Of a DNA stretch of 64,000 nt, positions 25,534 through 36,589 are shown piece by piece. How positions within the stretch are numbered: the first letter of the stretch is position 1; each line of letters opens with the position of its first letter. The position numbers and the translations under genes are program-made. The notes under the pieces were generated by a model. That model was given only the letters and a program-made list of their open reading frames with translations, was not told the DNA's origin and did no database searches. This DNA is from Bryopsis sp. KO-2023 (lineage: Eukaryota > Chlorophyta > Ulvophyceae > Bryopsidales > Bryopsidaceae), in assembly GCA_030272585.1 (NCBI GenBank), contig BSYQ01000003.1, positions 4,898,001 to 4,962,000 of the forward strand, given 5' to 3'.

Positions 25534-26901
25534 CTAAGGAACATGATTTTCCCTGAGATTCCTGAGGTTAAAATCGCCAATGATTGGGATTCCTTGCACC
25601 TCGATGGGCTGGCCGGCATCTCTGGCCAGTTTCAGAAAATACTCGCCCGATTTGTAAGCATCTCTGGCCAACAACCATCTGATAATGGTTTCCACCATGT
25701 TGGTCATCCCAAAGTGCCTGCCGGTCTGTATGGAATCCATTGCTGCTTCTATGACATACCCCATGCTTTGAACCTGAAAAAACACACCCCTCAATTAAAA
25801 CATACAACGATTGGACATTTGATCAGACGAGAGCTCAACAGTGGAACCATCCATCCATCCATCCATCTATCTTATTCTGTTTTTTCTAGGTTGTTTCTAT
25901 TGTTTGGTTGTTTTTTCTTGATTTATTTTGTTCCATGTCCATGTGGTGATGGAAAGCAGGGCTGAGCACCATTTCATGATACAGATTCTGGAACGCTCGA
26001 ATTTCTGGGTGGAAATTGCCCTCGGCATTTGCAGCATGCGCCTCTCTACAAACGAACTGGAGTGAGCTGAGATAGCAAGTCGTCATCTGTAATCAAATAA
26101 AAGAATCGATCAGCAACCCCCCCCCCAAAAAAAAAACAAAACATTAACATGAACATTAGACCAGGGAGGGCTCATCTTTATCCAGGGTGAAAACAAACCA
26201 TCCCACCAGATCAATAAAGATACGGGCTCTTGAATGAGCCGTCATGCGATTTTATTTCAAACTCACAACATCCAAATCCAAATGGAAGCGGAAAGAAATC
26301 AAGATCAGGGTCGGAAAAAAAATTAAAAAACGTCGCATCCACCTCTCAACACAAGAGACATAAGAGAGATGCACCAAAATAGGAGAAAAAAAACCAATAA
26401 CAATAATAATAGTTATTATAGTATAATAACTGTACTTGTATAGTGAACCATACAAGTGAAACACAATTGGTTTGTATGATGATTATTATTGCTGGTTATT
26501 GATGATGATATCATCATGTATAGTTATCATGGGCGATGTGACAACCTCTTCAGCAACTTCTTGAGGAACCACCAGCACATTGGATCCTCTCGACAGGCAA
26601 ATGCCGGTCCCGGTTTCCATCCGCAATTTGATCAATCCTGGCGTGCTGCTCTGCAGCTGCAGTCTACAACAAAAGAAGAATGAAACTCTAGTTCTGTTGA
26701 GGGTCTACACAACCCTAACATGTTGTGTCCCTGCATAAATTCGATTTAAAAAATATAACTGCAAGAATTGCTCTGGTAAGCAAGGCAACCAACAACATGC
26801 AAATTTTGAGTTTTCTTTTGTGTTCATTGTAACAAAATTTCCTGACCTTTCTGAGACATAACATTCTCAGAAGACGGTGCACTCTTATCCATCCGAAACA
26901 T
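25534..26901 (-). CDS. Unrecognised small protein, 5' exons uncertain
   Basis: The last two exons are well supported: 26086-25970 and 25773-25534, joined in frame at a TTTTTTCAG acceptor and ending in a clean stop. They encode 118 residues, starting MTTCYLSSLQF and ending NLRENHVP, with amphipathic helical character and no membrane segment. A probable upstream exon at 26656-26546 reads LQLQSSTPGLIKLRM and ends VPQEVAEE, joining in phase. A possible first exon begins at the ATG at 26901 (MFRMDKSAPSSEN) but its donor is not settled: the strong donor at 26846 gives the wrong phase, and a weaker one just after the SSEN codons fits. I know no family with these sequences. The good codon structure and matching phases argue for a real gene of about 170 residues. 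Confidence 0.5.
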
Positions 26902-29373
26902 AAAAAAAAAGTTGCGTCTATTTTCTCCCATCTTCAGTATCGAGGCCAGGACACAACGAACGATCGACGATTTATCGATTGATTGGTGCCCTCGCCTTTC
27001 AACTTTAATCAATAATCGAGATTCGACATTTGCTGGTCACTGCTGTTTGAAATTCTTCCCGCCACGAGAAGAAAATGTTTCGCGTATGTCACAAGCGGAC
27101 AATATGGGTGGGTGCGACTCTGGGTGCCGCGCGTGTTCCTCACATGGTTACGCCGCAGCCATCCGTTAAAGGCTGGGTTGGGCAGATTTCGTGGTTTCCT
27201 TGCTCAGCAGACAGGCGGCGCGGAATCCCGATCCCCGCGCTGCCATGGGTAACGACCACTGGTGTTCGATAAGACGATATGGGAATCACCGCGGGAATAA
27301 CAGAAGCGATATCTGCGGAGCCACACTCTGCTGGATCTGGGGAAAGAAACCACAGCGCACACTCAAGGCACCTCAAAAGCAATCAGTCCCTCCTCGGACA
27401 TCAATCAAAAGACCACCCAGAGAAAAAATACATTCCACTGAAACACGCTGCGTTCGAGCTCGATCGGCCTGTAGCTTGCAAGCCCGTCAAGGCATTCTAG
27501 CGTCCCCCCCCGCGAACGCGTGCGTTTCTGAACGGTAGGAACTTTTGGGGCATCCCCGTGGTTTTCCCGCACATGACAAAGCTCTGGCGTTATCCTTGCC
27601 TTCCAAAGTCATGATCAATCCCAAGGAGGTCGAGAGAGAGGAGGGAAAACACAAGATCACATGGGGGGCTGCTGGCGTATTTTGCGGTTTTATGGTGGTG
27701 CTGCAAAACGAAGATTCTTGGGCGGTTCCTTGTTGGTGTTTCAACATCGTTTCATCTGGCGTTGGAAATTTTTGATCTGGATCAAGGGTATTGTTATCTG
27801 GACGTGAGCGCGACAACGGGTTGAAAAGTATTTTAAGATTAGTCAAGGCGAGAGAGTTGTGCAATTGGTGTTGAAGAATATGTAACTGGTGTTGTTGTTG
27901 TTGGAGAAATTTGAAAGGCCTGAATTGAAATGGTAAGGGAACTTGAGGCCATGACACGCGAGGGGTGGGGTAAATCAAACCAAACCAAAAATTACATGCG
28001 CAGAAGCCCATGGGGTAAAGGCCTCTTTTTGCTGTAATTGATTGATTGATTGATTGATTAATGGCTTCAATACGTTCAGCAGGTTTACAATCCTAAGGTT
28101 TTTGTTTTGTTTTTGTTTTTTTTGGTTTTCTCTTTCTTTTCTTTCCTTTATGTCTTTGTTCCAGCATCATAGAGGGTGATGGCTCTCTTTTGCTGTGGGT
28201 TGTAATTGTAATTATGATTATGATTATGATTGATTGATTGTTGGGGTAAAGGTCGACAGGACGGTAAATTGTGTGGGGGGAGATTTCCAAAGGGAGATGG
28301 CTTACGGATCTTTTTTCATTTTGTGACTGTTGCTACTTATAGGAGTCATCAAGACGGGCAGAGTCGCTCCTCGCAGCAGCGCGATCATTGATTGGTTCAT
28401 ATGGATCGTGCCAAAACCTTGTCAAAATGGACACTCCGAAAAGTACCGTTTGGCACAATCCACATAAATCTGACAGTCGCCTTTTTTTTGCTTTTTTCCT
28501 TGTAATATTGTTGTATTGATCCACTAGGATGAGTCTCCTTGTCTCTCTGACATTTGAAAAGTGTGTTGTCCATCCCGAAGTCATTAAGATAGAGTATGCT
28601 GGCAAAAACTCCCAGCCTTGTGCGAATCATAAAACCCAAACACACTAGTGTAATATGGAATACAAAGTTTGTATTATAAACCATAAAAATAAACAAGGCG
28701 AAAAAGAAGTGCTCCAGGCGTCTCCACATTGGCACAGCAAAAGCAGAAATAAAACTATTTGCAACAGGTCTGCTTCCACTTCCTCATATCTCCAAAAATC
28801 CTCAAGCACGTTATTCGACCATTTCTTAATGCAAATGGCATTCTTCCCCCACTCCACTCCGTTCTAGGACACCTGGGCTGGTTTATTTTGCAGGAACAGT
28901 AAATGTGCTGGAAATTCGGCCGCCACTTGCAAGTGGTGGAGTTAAAATTCGTGCAGTTTGGTGGAAGGCTGGACCTCCCTTACTCCTTTGTAAAACAATC
29001 CTAAGATTTCTAAGATTTAAGAGGAGGGTGCCCTCCTTGGTGCCCCAGGTGTACAGCCATAGCGGCCTACTCAAGTGTTAACTGATTCCTGATTTTTGAT
29101 TCCTTGGTGCACGAAAATAAAACATGCGACTTCCAACGCCCCCCCCCCCCAAAAAAAACCTGCTGGACTTGCTTTGCTGATGTGGGTTTGAAAAGCGGAA
29201 GTGACCTTGCCTCAGATAGATAATGGAAATAATGGGACACTCGCATTGAGTCCCAGTCTTCCCCCAAGCAAGCGTCAAGAATCGGAGTCTCGATCCTTTG
29301 CGAGCTCGTCTGGGCTGGGCTATCTCGTGTAACGCGGTGTTTGTATTCCTGTTGTTCGGGGATATTGTGGCGT
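26902..29373. other. Spacer with no supported gene
   Basis: About 2.5 kb between a minus-strand gene start and the UBTD start. The part 27060-27540 is GC-richer and has several short open frames on both strands, including an ATG at 27087 followed by a 27-codon frame with four cysteines. A 174-codon minus frame (28011-27487) is Gln/His/Pro-rich and has no recognisable domain or exon partners. Short TTGAT and TATGAT runs occur near 28038-28060 and 28215-28245. I cannot support a gene here. Confidence 0.4.
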
Positions 29374-30312
29374 ATGGGTTGTATACCATCCAAGTCGTCC
29401 AAAGGGCTCAGGCAAAAACCCAAAAAATGGGCGTCTGAAAAACCATTGTCACGGGAGGAACTGCAGGCGCAGCGGGAAGAGTTTTGGGACACGCAGCCAC
29501 ACTATGGGGGGGATAGAGGTGAGCATTTCCCACTTTCCCAGGGGGAAAAACACAAAAGGGGGTGAGGAGTTTTGACAGGAGACTGCCATAGAAGAGCTGG
29601 CTTTTTCCACAGTCGGACCTGCGGTGCCTGACGTTTTGGACAGTGCTATTTCCAGGGACTTTTTTCGAAAATTTGATTTTTTTAAGAGTCCCAGTTGCAA
29701 CTTACTGTTGCAACCAGACCTTGCTTCACACGATATATATATTTCAGGAAACGAGAAAATCGTATCGACAGCAGTTGTGTCTTTACAGTGATTTGGGATG
29801 CATTGCGAGCTGCTTTCACTGGGGATCCAAACATGAGACATATTATTATTGAGAGTGCAGGGATTATTGTCGAGGCAGAGGATTACAGCGTTTGCTATGA
29901 TGAAAAAGGTAGGATGCGTTTTCACAAGAATTGAATCAGAAAAGTCATTTCGCAAGATGTCTGCTTGCAAACTCTGCAAAGGAGGGAGAAAAATAAATTT
30001 AAAATGGAAATTGCAACCATACTTCCAACAGAGAATGAAAAAAAGTAAAAAGAAACAAAAAACAAGTGGATGGGCGAGTAGATCTTTTTTAAGTGATGCA
30101 TGGAACGCTGCAGTCAATGTCAATCGATTTTTGTTTTGTTATTTTTCTTTCGATTTGTTTTTCCCCAACTTTTTTTTTCATTCTCTTTTCCAATTTTTTT
30201 TTCAGGTGCCAAGTATGAGCTGCCTAAGTTCATTTTGAGCGACCCTACGAATTTGATAGAAGAAAAACGGACTGCGGATTCAGCTCAAGTGCAGCTATCG
30301 GTCCAAAGTTAG
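29374..30312 (+). CDS. Plant-type UBTD N-domain protein without ubiquitin-like domain
   Basis: Three exons: 29374-29518, 29789-29908, 30206-30312. They sum to 372 nt, giving 123 residues. The protein matches the N-terminal domain of ubiquitin domain-containing proteins UBTD1/UBTD2: REEFWDTQPHYGG, then IWDALRAAF, then SVCYDEKGAKYELPKFILS and PTNLIEE. Animal members carry a C-terminal ubiquitin-like domain; this one stops 13 residues after LIEE, like the short Arabidopsis proteins I remember. The start MGCIPSKSSK fits an N-myristoylation and palmitoylation signal, so membrane attachment is likely. The family binds components of the ubiquitin system; the role of the short plant forms is not established. 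Residues GDPNMRHII form a small insertion relative to the plant sequences. Confidence 0.88.
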
Positions 30313-31548
30313 TGTGTATAACAAGGTTGAAAACTGTGTTGCTTGGACAAGGTCTTGTCTTTTCGAAAATTGGACGTAGCATTTGTATTTCACGCAGCAG
30401 ATTTTTTTTTTGAGTCGGTGGGGGGATGCGAGGAAGGGGGGTCGGAAAATGTTGGGGATGGGGTTTCAGGTTGGGGAGTCGGGGTTTTAAGAAAACTACA
30501 TGGTTTCTGTTTTTTTAATTTTTGTGGGGGTAGGGGGGAAAGGAGGACTGTGGAAAAAACAAGAAAAAACAAGATATGTGGGTGCAATATATTCGTAGCA
30601 AGATGAAAAAGACAGACCGAAAAAAAAAATGAACTGGAAAAAAGAAAGAGGGGGTTGCAAGCAGGCATATTCGTTTTCTTTTTTTTTTTTTGGGAAAGAA
30701 GAATATGTGAATAATGGGCTGTACTATGAACTCGACGTGGGTCAATGTAACTATCATGTGCAAATAGGAGCTTTAGCCTTCTCCGGCGATCGCCGGCTCG
30801 GAAGTAGAACGGTCATTGTTTTTGATATTTCAGCTGAATCTGAAATTCTCGTGGTGGCGGTGGTGGTGGGCGGGAGCTGGAAAAGTCTCCAATCTTGATT
30901 CTTGGTGTGGAATGTGCTGCCAATCTGTAATGTGTCGGTTCGCATGGACTGACAGAATCAAAGGAATGGATAAAAAGGAGGGCAAGGGTTGTTAATCTCA
31001 AAAAGGCTTGTAAAGCTTCCCTTCGAAGGTAAAATGATGATGGGACTGTTTCTTTAAAGACGTCAATCTCGACGCTTTTAGCCCCTATAGACCCAGAAAG
31101 TTGGAAAACCTCAGCGATGTGGGCGCCGGTAGAGGGAAAAAATTTGTAATGATTGTGTGTGAAAAAATGGCAAGATTGCAATACTCTCCGTTCTGAACTC
31201 GCTAAAATCGATCAATGCAAAACAGAAATTCCTGCATTTCTGAGGTCCTCGACTATTCTCTACACTTTGCTCAGTTTGGTGAGGGGGGGGGAATTTATTT
31301 CACACCCAGCTTCATTCGAGGGGAAAAGGCTCCCCAGCCCCCCCCCAAAAAACCAGGAACTGTGGCGCAACCACCAATTTCTGTTTCTCTTGCCAACCCC
31401 CGTGGGGGTCCGTCTTGCGAGATCCGCGTGGGCTTGAGGGTGCGGCCCCCATGTCTCACTCGGATCTTTCAGTTGATTCGGCCTTTGCTATGGAGTGCCC
31501 TTCTCACCTGCCCTCTGAGTTCGACATTTCTCGTCTTATTGCCCAAGC
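30313..31548. other. Spacer with no supported gene
   Basis: About 1.2 kb between two plus-strand genes. It contains T-rich and G-rich runs (for example 30401-30475) and short frames on both strands with no family resemblance. The right end, from 31440, is GC-rich and is probably the 5' leader of the next gene. Confidence 0.45.
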
Positions 31549-32960
31549 ATGTCGCTCTCCAACCATTTCCAATGTCAACGAACGGCGGCCGCTGGTCGGC
31601 TCGATGTCTCGATCGGGCGTCGCTGCTCCCAGAACCGTTTCGAGCGACCCCGAGCGGCCAACGGCTCGCTGCGTCGCAAGCACATGGTCGTCACGTCCGC
31701 TTCGGGCGACGGCGGTAGGATGAGCTTTGACGAAACCCAGAAGGCGATAGATATTCAACTCAGGCAGTCCTCGCTGGTGAAAAAAGATGAGGCTGAAGGG
31801 TGAGCGAGCGCGCGTGTGTTTTCGCTGTTTTTGCTGCTTTTCGCTGCTGCACGTTTGATAAACGTAGGGGTTGAGTTCTTTCCTCACTCGGTGATGCAGG
31901 AACGCCAGCAGTCCAGACTCCGTCGCGCAGGTAGATTTCTAAATGAGTGAATCAAAAAAGCTGATGGCCTGGAGTGGGGGAAGTGGGGGGGAAAAGGTTT
32001 TCTCATGGCCTTCATAATTTCCACTGAATGCGGGTTCCCTCAAACAAACCCACCAGACGAAAATTTCCCACTGCCTTGACTAGCAAGGATCTATCCTCCC
32101 CCGATCGATTCGGAACGAACTAAAATCTCTCCCCCATCCCTTGAGGCTTTCTTTTTTTGCTCCAATGCCCAACGTAGTCATTGAAGACTGAGATGGAAAT
32201 CATGCAGGAGGCTGTTTCCAGAACGGCGTCTCAGAAGACCGAGGCTGAAAACGTGCAGAGGGATGTCATCTTGAGAACGGGGTCCATGGACGATGATCAG
32301 ATATCAAATGCCATCCAGAGGCAAGTCGGCGCGACCCGAGCCGACTGGTCTGGCGACGAAGAGGAGGATGAATCGATGGCTGATGTGAGCAGCAAACACT
32401 CTTTCGTTTCGATTATTTTACACCCCCTAGACCCCTTTCCTCTGCCATTGTCGAAAGAAGAAACAAATGAGGGCGTGAACTCTTTTGATGTATTAATTTT
32501 TCAGTTAAAGAAATATTTTCTGTGAGCGGTGGAGAATATCGTCGTCATAACTGTCCACCTATCAGAAAAAACGGTCAATAATGGGGAAAACAAGATAAGG
32601 GAGAGGATCTAGATATGGTTTTAACATATTTTTTTTCGAGTATTCGTTTCTGGTATTTTAAAATTGGGCGGGAGGGGGGGGGGAGGGAAAGATGGACTGT
32701 CCTGATTTGCGATGCATTTTTCTCTGGAGGATCGGTGGTCAGTTTTCATTTTGCCACACCAGATCGTCATCGTGGATGAGAGTGCATCTGCTGAGAAACC
32801 CCAAGAGGAGGCCCCTGAGAGCCCCCCAGCTGCCGAGAAACCCCAAGAGGATGCTGCCGAGAGCGCCCCAGCTGTCAAAGAAGAGGATGGCACTCTCGTG
32901 TTTTCTGCTGAAGCCCTCCAAGCGGTCCCCTACGATGACATTGAATTGCCCGAAGCCTGA
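31549..32960 (+). CDS. Unrecognised acidic protein, possibly plastid-targeted
   Basis: Four exons in matching phase: 31549-31799, 31900-31930, 32178-32384, 32763-32960, total 687 nt, giving 228 residues. The first about 50 residues are rich in Arg, Ser and Ala with almost no acids (ending KHMVVTSA), which looks like a transit peptide. The rest is hydrophilic and very acidic, with likely helices around FDETQKAIDIQLRQ and LKTEMEIMQEAVSR. It contains a tandem duplicated motif, EKPQEEAPESPPAA then EKPQEDAAESAPA. The C-terminus is DDIELPEA. I do not recognise the family. The start is uncertain, because another ATG at 31451 opens a different frame that could splice in. No membrane segment is seen. 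Confidence 0.6.
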
Positions 32961-33668
32961 ACCCACATTTTGCATATGCGTGCACATTCCATTGCTTCGT
33001 TTTTGATTAGATGTGTCGGCACGAGACATCGCAATGGCAGACGCCATTGTTTTGAGAGGATTTTTGATTTTTGTGATTTGGGGGTCTTCTCGGGGCCCGA
33101 TAGCCCAGGGTGATGATGGGGATGGGGTTAGTTTTAGGAGCAACCCTCTGTGGGTAGAATTGGGAAATTTCGCTTCCGTTTTGTTTTCGTCAGCAGTTGC
33201 TTGACCCTTCGGTGTGGGTTGAGGCCACCGAAACCATGCAGGTGTAATTTATTTTTTGAGGATTGCAAGGAGAGTTTAAGCAAGGACGCAATATATATCT
33301 GTATGGGAAGGGGGGGAATTTGAAGAAAGGGGAAGCAACTGTTTCGTTGTGGAGTTGATCGATCTCGGCAAAGTTGTTGATGTGGTCTGGACTTGCTTTC
33401 CAAAACCCGCGTTTCTCTTTTCCACAAGAGGAATTTTAGCCAGCAGAGAAATTGTGAGGTGGGTTTTTTTTCAGCCCTTCTCCGCGCAACGTCATCATTT
33501 CCATCACTGCTGATCAATGGAAACAGACCAAGCTTTTTGGCAGGACCATGTCACGTTCTTCGTCCGGCCAGGCACGAAACGCCCACGAAAGATTTCTGTT
33601 CTATTCGAAACCTGAACGAAACCTGGTTTCTTGAACTCAGAAGCCACCCTGCCAGAACCTCTTCACCG
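32961..33668. other. Spacer with no supported gene
   Basis: About 700 bp between two plus-strand genes. It is open in the frame of the next gene from about 33393, but without an ATG until 33669, so the right part is probably a 5' leader. Nothing else is recognisable. Confidence 0.45.
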
Positions 33669-36250
33669 ATGAGATCGGCGATTTTCCGCGATAGTGAGCG
33701 ATTTCTGTCTTCCCCCTGCTTTGATCGACCACTTCTGCAAAGAGCTTTCCGCCAACCTTGGGCTACGAATCGTTGCTACCGCCGCCATCGTAGCTTGTAC
33801 GCCCCATCGTCTTCTCTGACTGGTACAGCTCCTCCGCACATCGCTCCACAAGCCACGATGGGCTTGGAAGGGGTGACAGAGCTGGATGACGATCTAGCAG
33901 GTGTAATTGTAAGTTGGAATCTCACATCCATCAGGAAGAAAACGAAAACAGAGGAGCACATCTGATTACCTCTCATGGCCTGCAGATAATCAACAAAGAA
34001 AAACAGTGATACACATTTTACTTGATTTTTTTTTCCTCTTCTTTCGCTTCTCTTGTTCAAGTTGTTTCATCTCAGATCAGGGATTGAACTCCATGCCCAC
34101 AGTGAGGAAAAACAGCAGCAAAAGACACAGGAAAAACAAAACTCCACGCAAACGAACCCATGTTCATGTCCATGGCTTTTCAAATTGAATTTAAAACCAT
34201 ATGGGCTGCTTTGGAATCTTAAACCACATGGGCTTCTTTGTTTGTTTGGTTTTTTCCTTTGTTTTGCCAGGGTGATGATGGGTTGATGACAGTAGCTGGG
34301 TTTGGCTCTCTGCTCTCAGGTCAGCCCCCATGGAAACGTGAAATACTTTCAGATTCGATGATGAAATGCATCTGCTGAAATTCAAACCAGCCAGTGGGGT
34401 CTTTCCATGACGATGCGTTGTTTTCGTCGCTTCTTCCGCAGAGCGGAGCTCTAGATACACTTTTCCAGACCTTCTCAACTTCAGAGTAGCGAAGGCAAGA
34501 GGAAAACGAAAACCCCTGGGATCCTTTTTATTTATCTTTAAATTGTTTTTACCTTTGAAGTGTAGATGAGTAATGTTGATGTTGGAATAACACGGAGAGC
34601 TCGTGAATTTTTTTAGATAAAAATTATCATATATAATATATAGCGTTTTTATGGAGAAGGGTTTGTTTTGTGCCTAGCCAATGATAACTGTTATTTTTTT
34701 TGCATTCTACCAAGCTTAGCAATACTTGTAACGCTTTTTATCGTGCAATTCACCTGCACGCAGGTGCCTGATTTCAGACGAGTGTTTGCTCATGCAGCAC
34801 CTATTTTCTTTCAGAGAGGAATAGCCCGGGTGGAAACGGTAAGGTGGTCCCTCCCCATCAGTCCAATCTACAAAATCGGGCCAGATAGAATTGAAGAATG
34901 GGAAGCGATGCTTAGTTTTACTTTCTGTGTGTGTGTTTTGAACGGAACTGCACTACCTTGCCATGATAAGACTCCAGTTTGGAGCTGCATCTTGGAGTCC
35001 AGTCAGTTTTTATGCAACAGATATGGAATCCCTGTTTTTAGTCTTTTGTTTCGAATTCCTGAAATGTTGGTTCATGCGTTGGTCTCTTTTCCTCCTCCTT
35101 CTTCTGGTGAAAAAAAAAAAGGAAAAAAAAATTGTGTGGAGGTGTGTTATGGTAACTTTTGAATATTAACGTGGATGTGAACTTGTGTCAATGCAATAAT
35201 TGATTTAACATGTACTGGCGTTTGAAAAAATACCTGAAGGGGGAGACCTCGAGTTTGGGGGTGGAGCCTTGCAAAGGTGCCGAACTCTGGGTTGCTTGTT
35301 TTGAGGTGCCAGCCACCAAGGAAGCTATCGAGGTGAATTAAAACAAAAAAAGAACACACAAGAAAAGAAAAAATTGTAAGATGAGCAATTTTGGACTTAC
35401 ATTCTGGTTTTCAAAAAAGAAAAGAATACATTATCCTCAAATGATTTTGTAGCTTTTGATGTTCAAAATTTTGAACGATTTACAAAACTCTGATATATAT
35501 TCCTGTTTATAGATGTCTTTTCTGATAGCTTAAAATCCATTCATAGGAGCGTTATCTTTCCTTTCCTTTCTTTTGTTTTCATTTATTTATTTATTATTTC
35601 ATTATTTCATTTTATTTTTATTTTTATTTTTTTGGGGGGGGGGTGTTTTGATTGCATAGGCATTTATCGAGAGGGAGCACGAATTCCGTTTCGTGAAAGT
35701 CTTCCCTGAGGACTTGGCCGAAAATGGATTTTCCACAGGGGCTAAAAGCAGGCCAGCAGTTTTGTGCTGCCGAAACACAGATGAAGAATATAAGGCCAAG
35801 AGATGCCCTCCGGAGGAATTCAACCGGCGATATGGACAATACGGCATACACAAAGTTTTCAGGTGAACCAGCCCATTCCTGGACAATAATAATTCAGTCC
35901 ATGAATTCGTACCAAGACATAGGAAAGACCATCAATTGGATTGATGCATCTATTGAAGGGAAAGGATGCTGCATCGTGACAGAAAGATCAGCTTGGTTTT
36001 TTTGGGTGTTTTTCTGATTGTGTTTTTTTCCTCCACGATGATATACAGAGATGATATCTTCCCTTGTCGCGTGTATCTTCGACATTGCACGTTGGCTGCC
36101 AAGAACCTGCATCCCCTAGTTTTTGACAATTTTATGGATCGCTCCTATCTTGGCGACAGGAAAACTACTGTCAGGGAATACCTGGCAAAGAACCCTTCAA
36201 TCATGGAAGAGTTGCCACCTCCAGAACTGGAGGAACGATACTGTGGCTGA
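33669..36250 (+). CDS. Conserved protein of unknown function, possibly plastid
   Basis: Five exons in matching phase: 33669-33908, 34764-34838, 35240-35332, 35660-35862, 36049-36250, total 813 nt, giving 270 residues. The first about 60 residues are Arg/Ser/Pro-rich and nearly free of acids, consistent with a transit peptide. The core runs from VPDFRRVFAHAAPIFF through ELWVACFEVP, EREHEFRFVKVFPEDL and EEFNRRYGQYGI to DDIFPCRVYLRHC and DRKTTVREYL near the C-terminus. I recall this last part as a highly conserved block in algal and plant proteins, but cannot attach a function; the middle is faintly reminiscent of gamma-glutamylcyclotransferase-like folds, which is weak inference. Exon 3 has an unusual A-rich acceptor context (ACCTGAAG), and residues just before it (YWRLKKYLK) also look protein-like, so its 5' border is uncertain. 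Confidence 0.65.
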
Positions 36251-36589
36251 TGTATTCAATGTCTGGTTTGTGGAAAGGGCTAATTCAGTTGGGTAGTTGC
36301 TGTGCAGTTTGTATAGTTAGGACCCTGGGTTGTGGTATTTCAAGGGATGGAACGGGGGGTCGTATTTTTTACTGTAAAAATGTGAATTCAACAGGTGGTT
36401 TTCTTTCTCAGTGCTTGTGTATGCCGAGTTCCTGCCTGCCTGCCCATCCATAATCGCTCAACTGTCAGAAGCCTTGCATCACCAACCCAATGAAATCGTA
36501 CCAGTGATCCCCCAACAACACACAAAACTGTGCAAGAGATTTGTGCACGGTGATACATCGTGCACTACACTGGTCCAAATGATGTACAT

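Noticed and set aside
27487-28011. 174-codon minus-strand open frame
   Set aside because: Gln/His/Pro-rich low complexity, no recognisable domain, no matching exons.
31451-31720. ATG at 31451 as start of the acidic protein (MSHSDLSVDS)
   Set aside because: It is in a different frame from the exon that continues into the rest of the gene; kept only as an alternative.
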